From Tenrec ecaudatus (taxonomy: Eukaryota; Chordata; Mammalia; Afrosoricida; Tenrecidae): a stretch of DNA of 64,000 nt. Below are positions 63,601 through 64,000 of this stretch, one piece after another. The first letter of the stretch is position 1. Every line of letters begins with the position of its first letter. The notes beneath the pieces were generated by a model. That model worked only from the letters and a program-made list of their open reading frames with translations. It was not told the origin of the DNA and ran no database searches. A program made the translations under genes and the position numbers. Location: positions 37,357-101,356 of the forward strand of contig NW_027459183.1 in NCBI RefSeq assembly GCF_050624435.1, read 5' to 3'.

Positions 63601-64000
63601 GACACTTGCATGATCTAGGTTAACTAGCGGGCTCTTGCGCTATGTAGGTTAACTAGCGGGCCCATTGACTATGTAGGTTAACTAGAGGGCACTTGGACGA
63701 TCTAGGTTATCAAGCGGGCACTTGGACGATCTAGGTTACCTAGGGGGAACTTTGACTATGTAGGTTAACTAGTGGGCACTTGGACTATCTAGGTTACCTA
63801 GCAGGCACTTGGACTATGTAGGTTAGCTAGCGGGCACTTGGACTATCTAGGTTACGTAGCGGGCACTTGGACTATGTACGTTCCCTAGCAGGCACTTGGA
63901 CTATGTACGTTAACTAGCGGGCACTTGGACTATGTACATTTCCTAGCGGGTACTTGGATTATCTATGTTAACTAGCGGGCACTTGGACTATGTAGGTTCC
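60654..64000 (+). repeat. Hybrid HOR, copy 3 (cut by window end)
   Basis: Markers fall 3,989-4,018 bases after those of copy 2 (GATCCCTAT 56881 to 60870; GCATTT 59150 to 63168). It lacks one monomer near its start (the GAACTATCTAGG monomer), which shifts spacing by 29 bases between the first marker and GATCCCTAT. The unit is still matching copy 2 when the window ends, so whether it also carries the ~650-base extra segment cannot be seen. Confidence 0.85.

Larger units (their letters stand above)
1..64000 (+). repeat. 29-bp satellite DNA array filling the window
   Basis: Every part of the window reads as a variant of one 29-base unit containing GGGCACTTGGACTAT followed by TAGGTTAACTAG. That is about 2,200 tandem monomers, all in one orientation, with no unique sequence, transposon or inversion seen between them. 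Most monomers are exactly 29 bases; a minority are 25-28 bases, and one class is cut to 13 bases. Variation is concentrated at a few positions: G or C in TATGTAG/TATCTAG, GG/CG/GA/TG in the following dinucleotide, AA/AC/CC/TC in TTAAC, A or C in GGGCAC/GGGCCC, and the lone CpG. Monomers are about 48% GC. Satellites of this kind are typical of eukaryotic heterochromatin and often of (peri)centromeres; that location is inferred. I do not recognise the monomer as a named family. The array runs off both ends of the window. Confidence 0.98.

Noticed and set aside
1..64000. CRISPR array (a ~29-base repeat is a typical CRISPR repeat length)
   Set aside because: The repeats are directly adjacent with no unique spacers between them, and there are no cas genes. 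The variation lies within the repeat itself.
1..64000. Tandem-repeat protein gene (three monomers = 87 bases = 29 codons)
   Set aside because: TAG at monomer positions 18-20 and 27-29, and often TAA at 23-25, occur in nearly every monomer. As the frame shifts by two bases each monomer, all three frames are stopped within about three monomers. The reverse strand has TAG, TAA and TAG as well. Small open stretches are chance effects of variants.
1..64000. CENP-B box or alpha satellite
   Set aside because: No 17-base match to the CENP-B box pattern was seen and the monomer is 29, not about 171, bases.
1..64000. 29-mer as a fused pair of ~14 and 15-base half-units (TTGGACTATGTAGG and TTAACTAGCGGGCAC)
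   Set aside because: The halves share only TT, ACTA and a few Gs. With such short sequences this is not distinguishable from chance.
1..64000. Strict alternation of TATGTAG and TATCTAG monomers (a dimeric unit)
   Set aside because: Both types are interspersed, but runs of two or more of the same type are common (for example 2161-2300), so there is no regular 58-base dimer.
1..64000. rRNA, tRNA or other RNA genes, and promoters or terminators
   Set aside because: No conserved RNA gene sequence interrupts the 29-base periodicity, and any box-like motif would recur in hundreds of monomers, so it would not be informative.

Overview
The whole 64,000-base window is one uninterrupted satellite DNA array. 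Its unit is a 29-base monomer (an exact example lies at 504-532; recognisable pieces are GGGCACTTGGACTAT and TAGGTTAACTAG) repeated about 2,200 times, always head to tail and always in the same orientation. I found no protein-coding gene, RNA gene, transposon, CRISPR array or unique sequence. Both strands carry stop triplets in every monomer, and because 29 is not a multiple of 3 they sweep through all reading frames within about three monomers. Base composition is near 48% GC. An array of this size and hierarchical structure points to a eukaryotic chromosome, probably centromeric, pericentromeric or other constitutive heterochromatin, assembled from long reads. The monomer is not one I recognise, so I cannot name the organism. 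I see none of the known landmarks of human alpha satellite, a CENP-B box, or telomere repeats.

The structure is in the variants. Monomers differ at preferred positions (G/C in TATGTAG/TATCTAG; TTAAC/TTACC/TTCCC; GGGCAC/GGGCCC; the single CpG changed to TG or CA), and the order of these variants repeats at larger scale as higher-order repeats (HORs). Region by region: 1-1772, a leading block; 1773-12836, three nearly identical copies of a 3,688-base HOR, which by my hand count is 128 monomers; 12837-17173, a block with a ~2.7 kb period whose first ~630 bases repeat the window start; 17174-~22450, a ~1.53-1.64 kb period; ~22450-31990, a compound 3,528-base HOR made of a 2,226-base and a 1,302-base part; 31990-50289, a nested region with 1.07-1.16, 1.5-1.76, 2.2-2.3 and ~10 kb periods; 50290-~53200, a return of the sequence family seen at 1-1772 and 12837-22450; ~53281-64000, a 3.36-4.02 kb HOR that runs off the window end.

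Two families of monomer order can be followed. Family I (markers GATCCCTAT, CAAAGTGAACAAGTGAG, TTGGTATATAGG) dominates 1-1772, 12837-22000 and 50290-53200. Family II (markers CAGCACTTGG, ATGAATGTTCCC, TATGGGGCAC) dominates the rest. A 13-base truncated monomer marks the II-to-I join and appears six times with the same breakpoint, so one rearrangement has been carried along by later amplification. The picture is a mosaic built by repeated unequal exchange or similar copying. All period lengths come from hand-measured distances between marker words and should be confirmed with a self-dot-plot.
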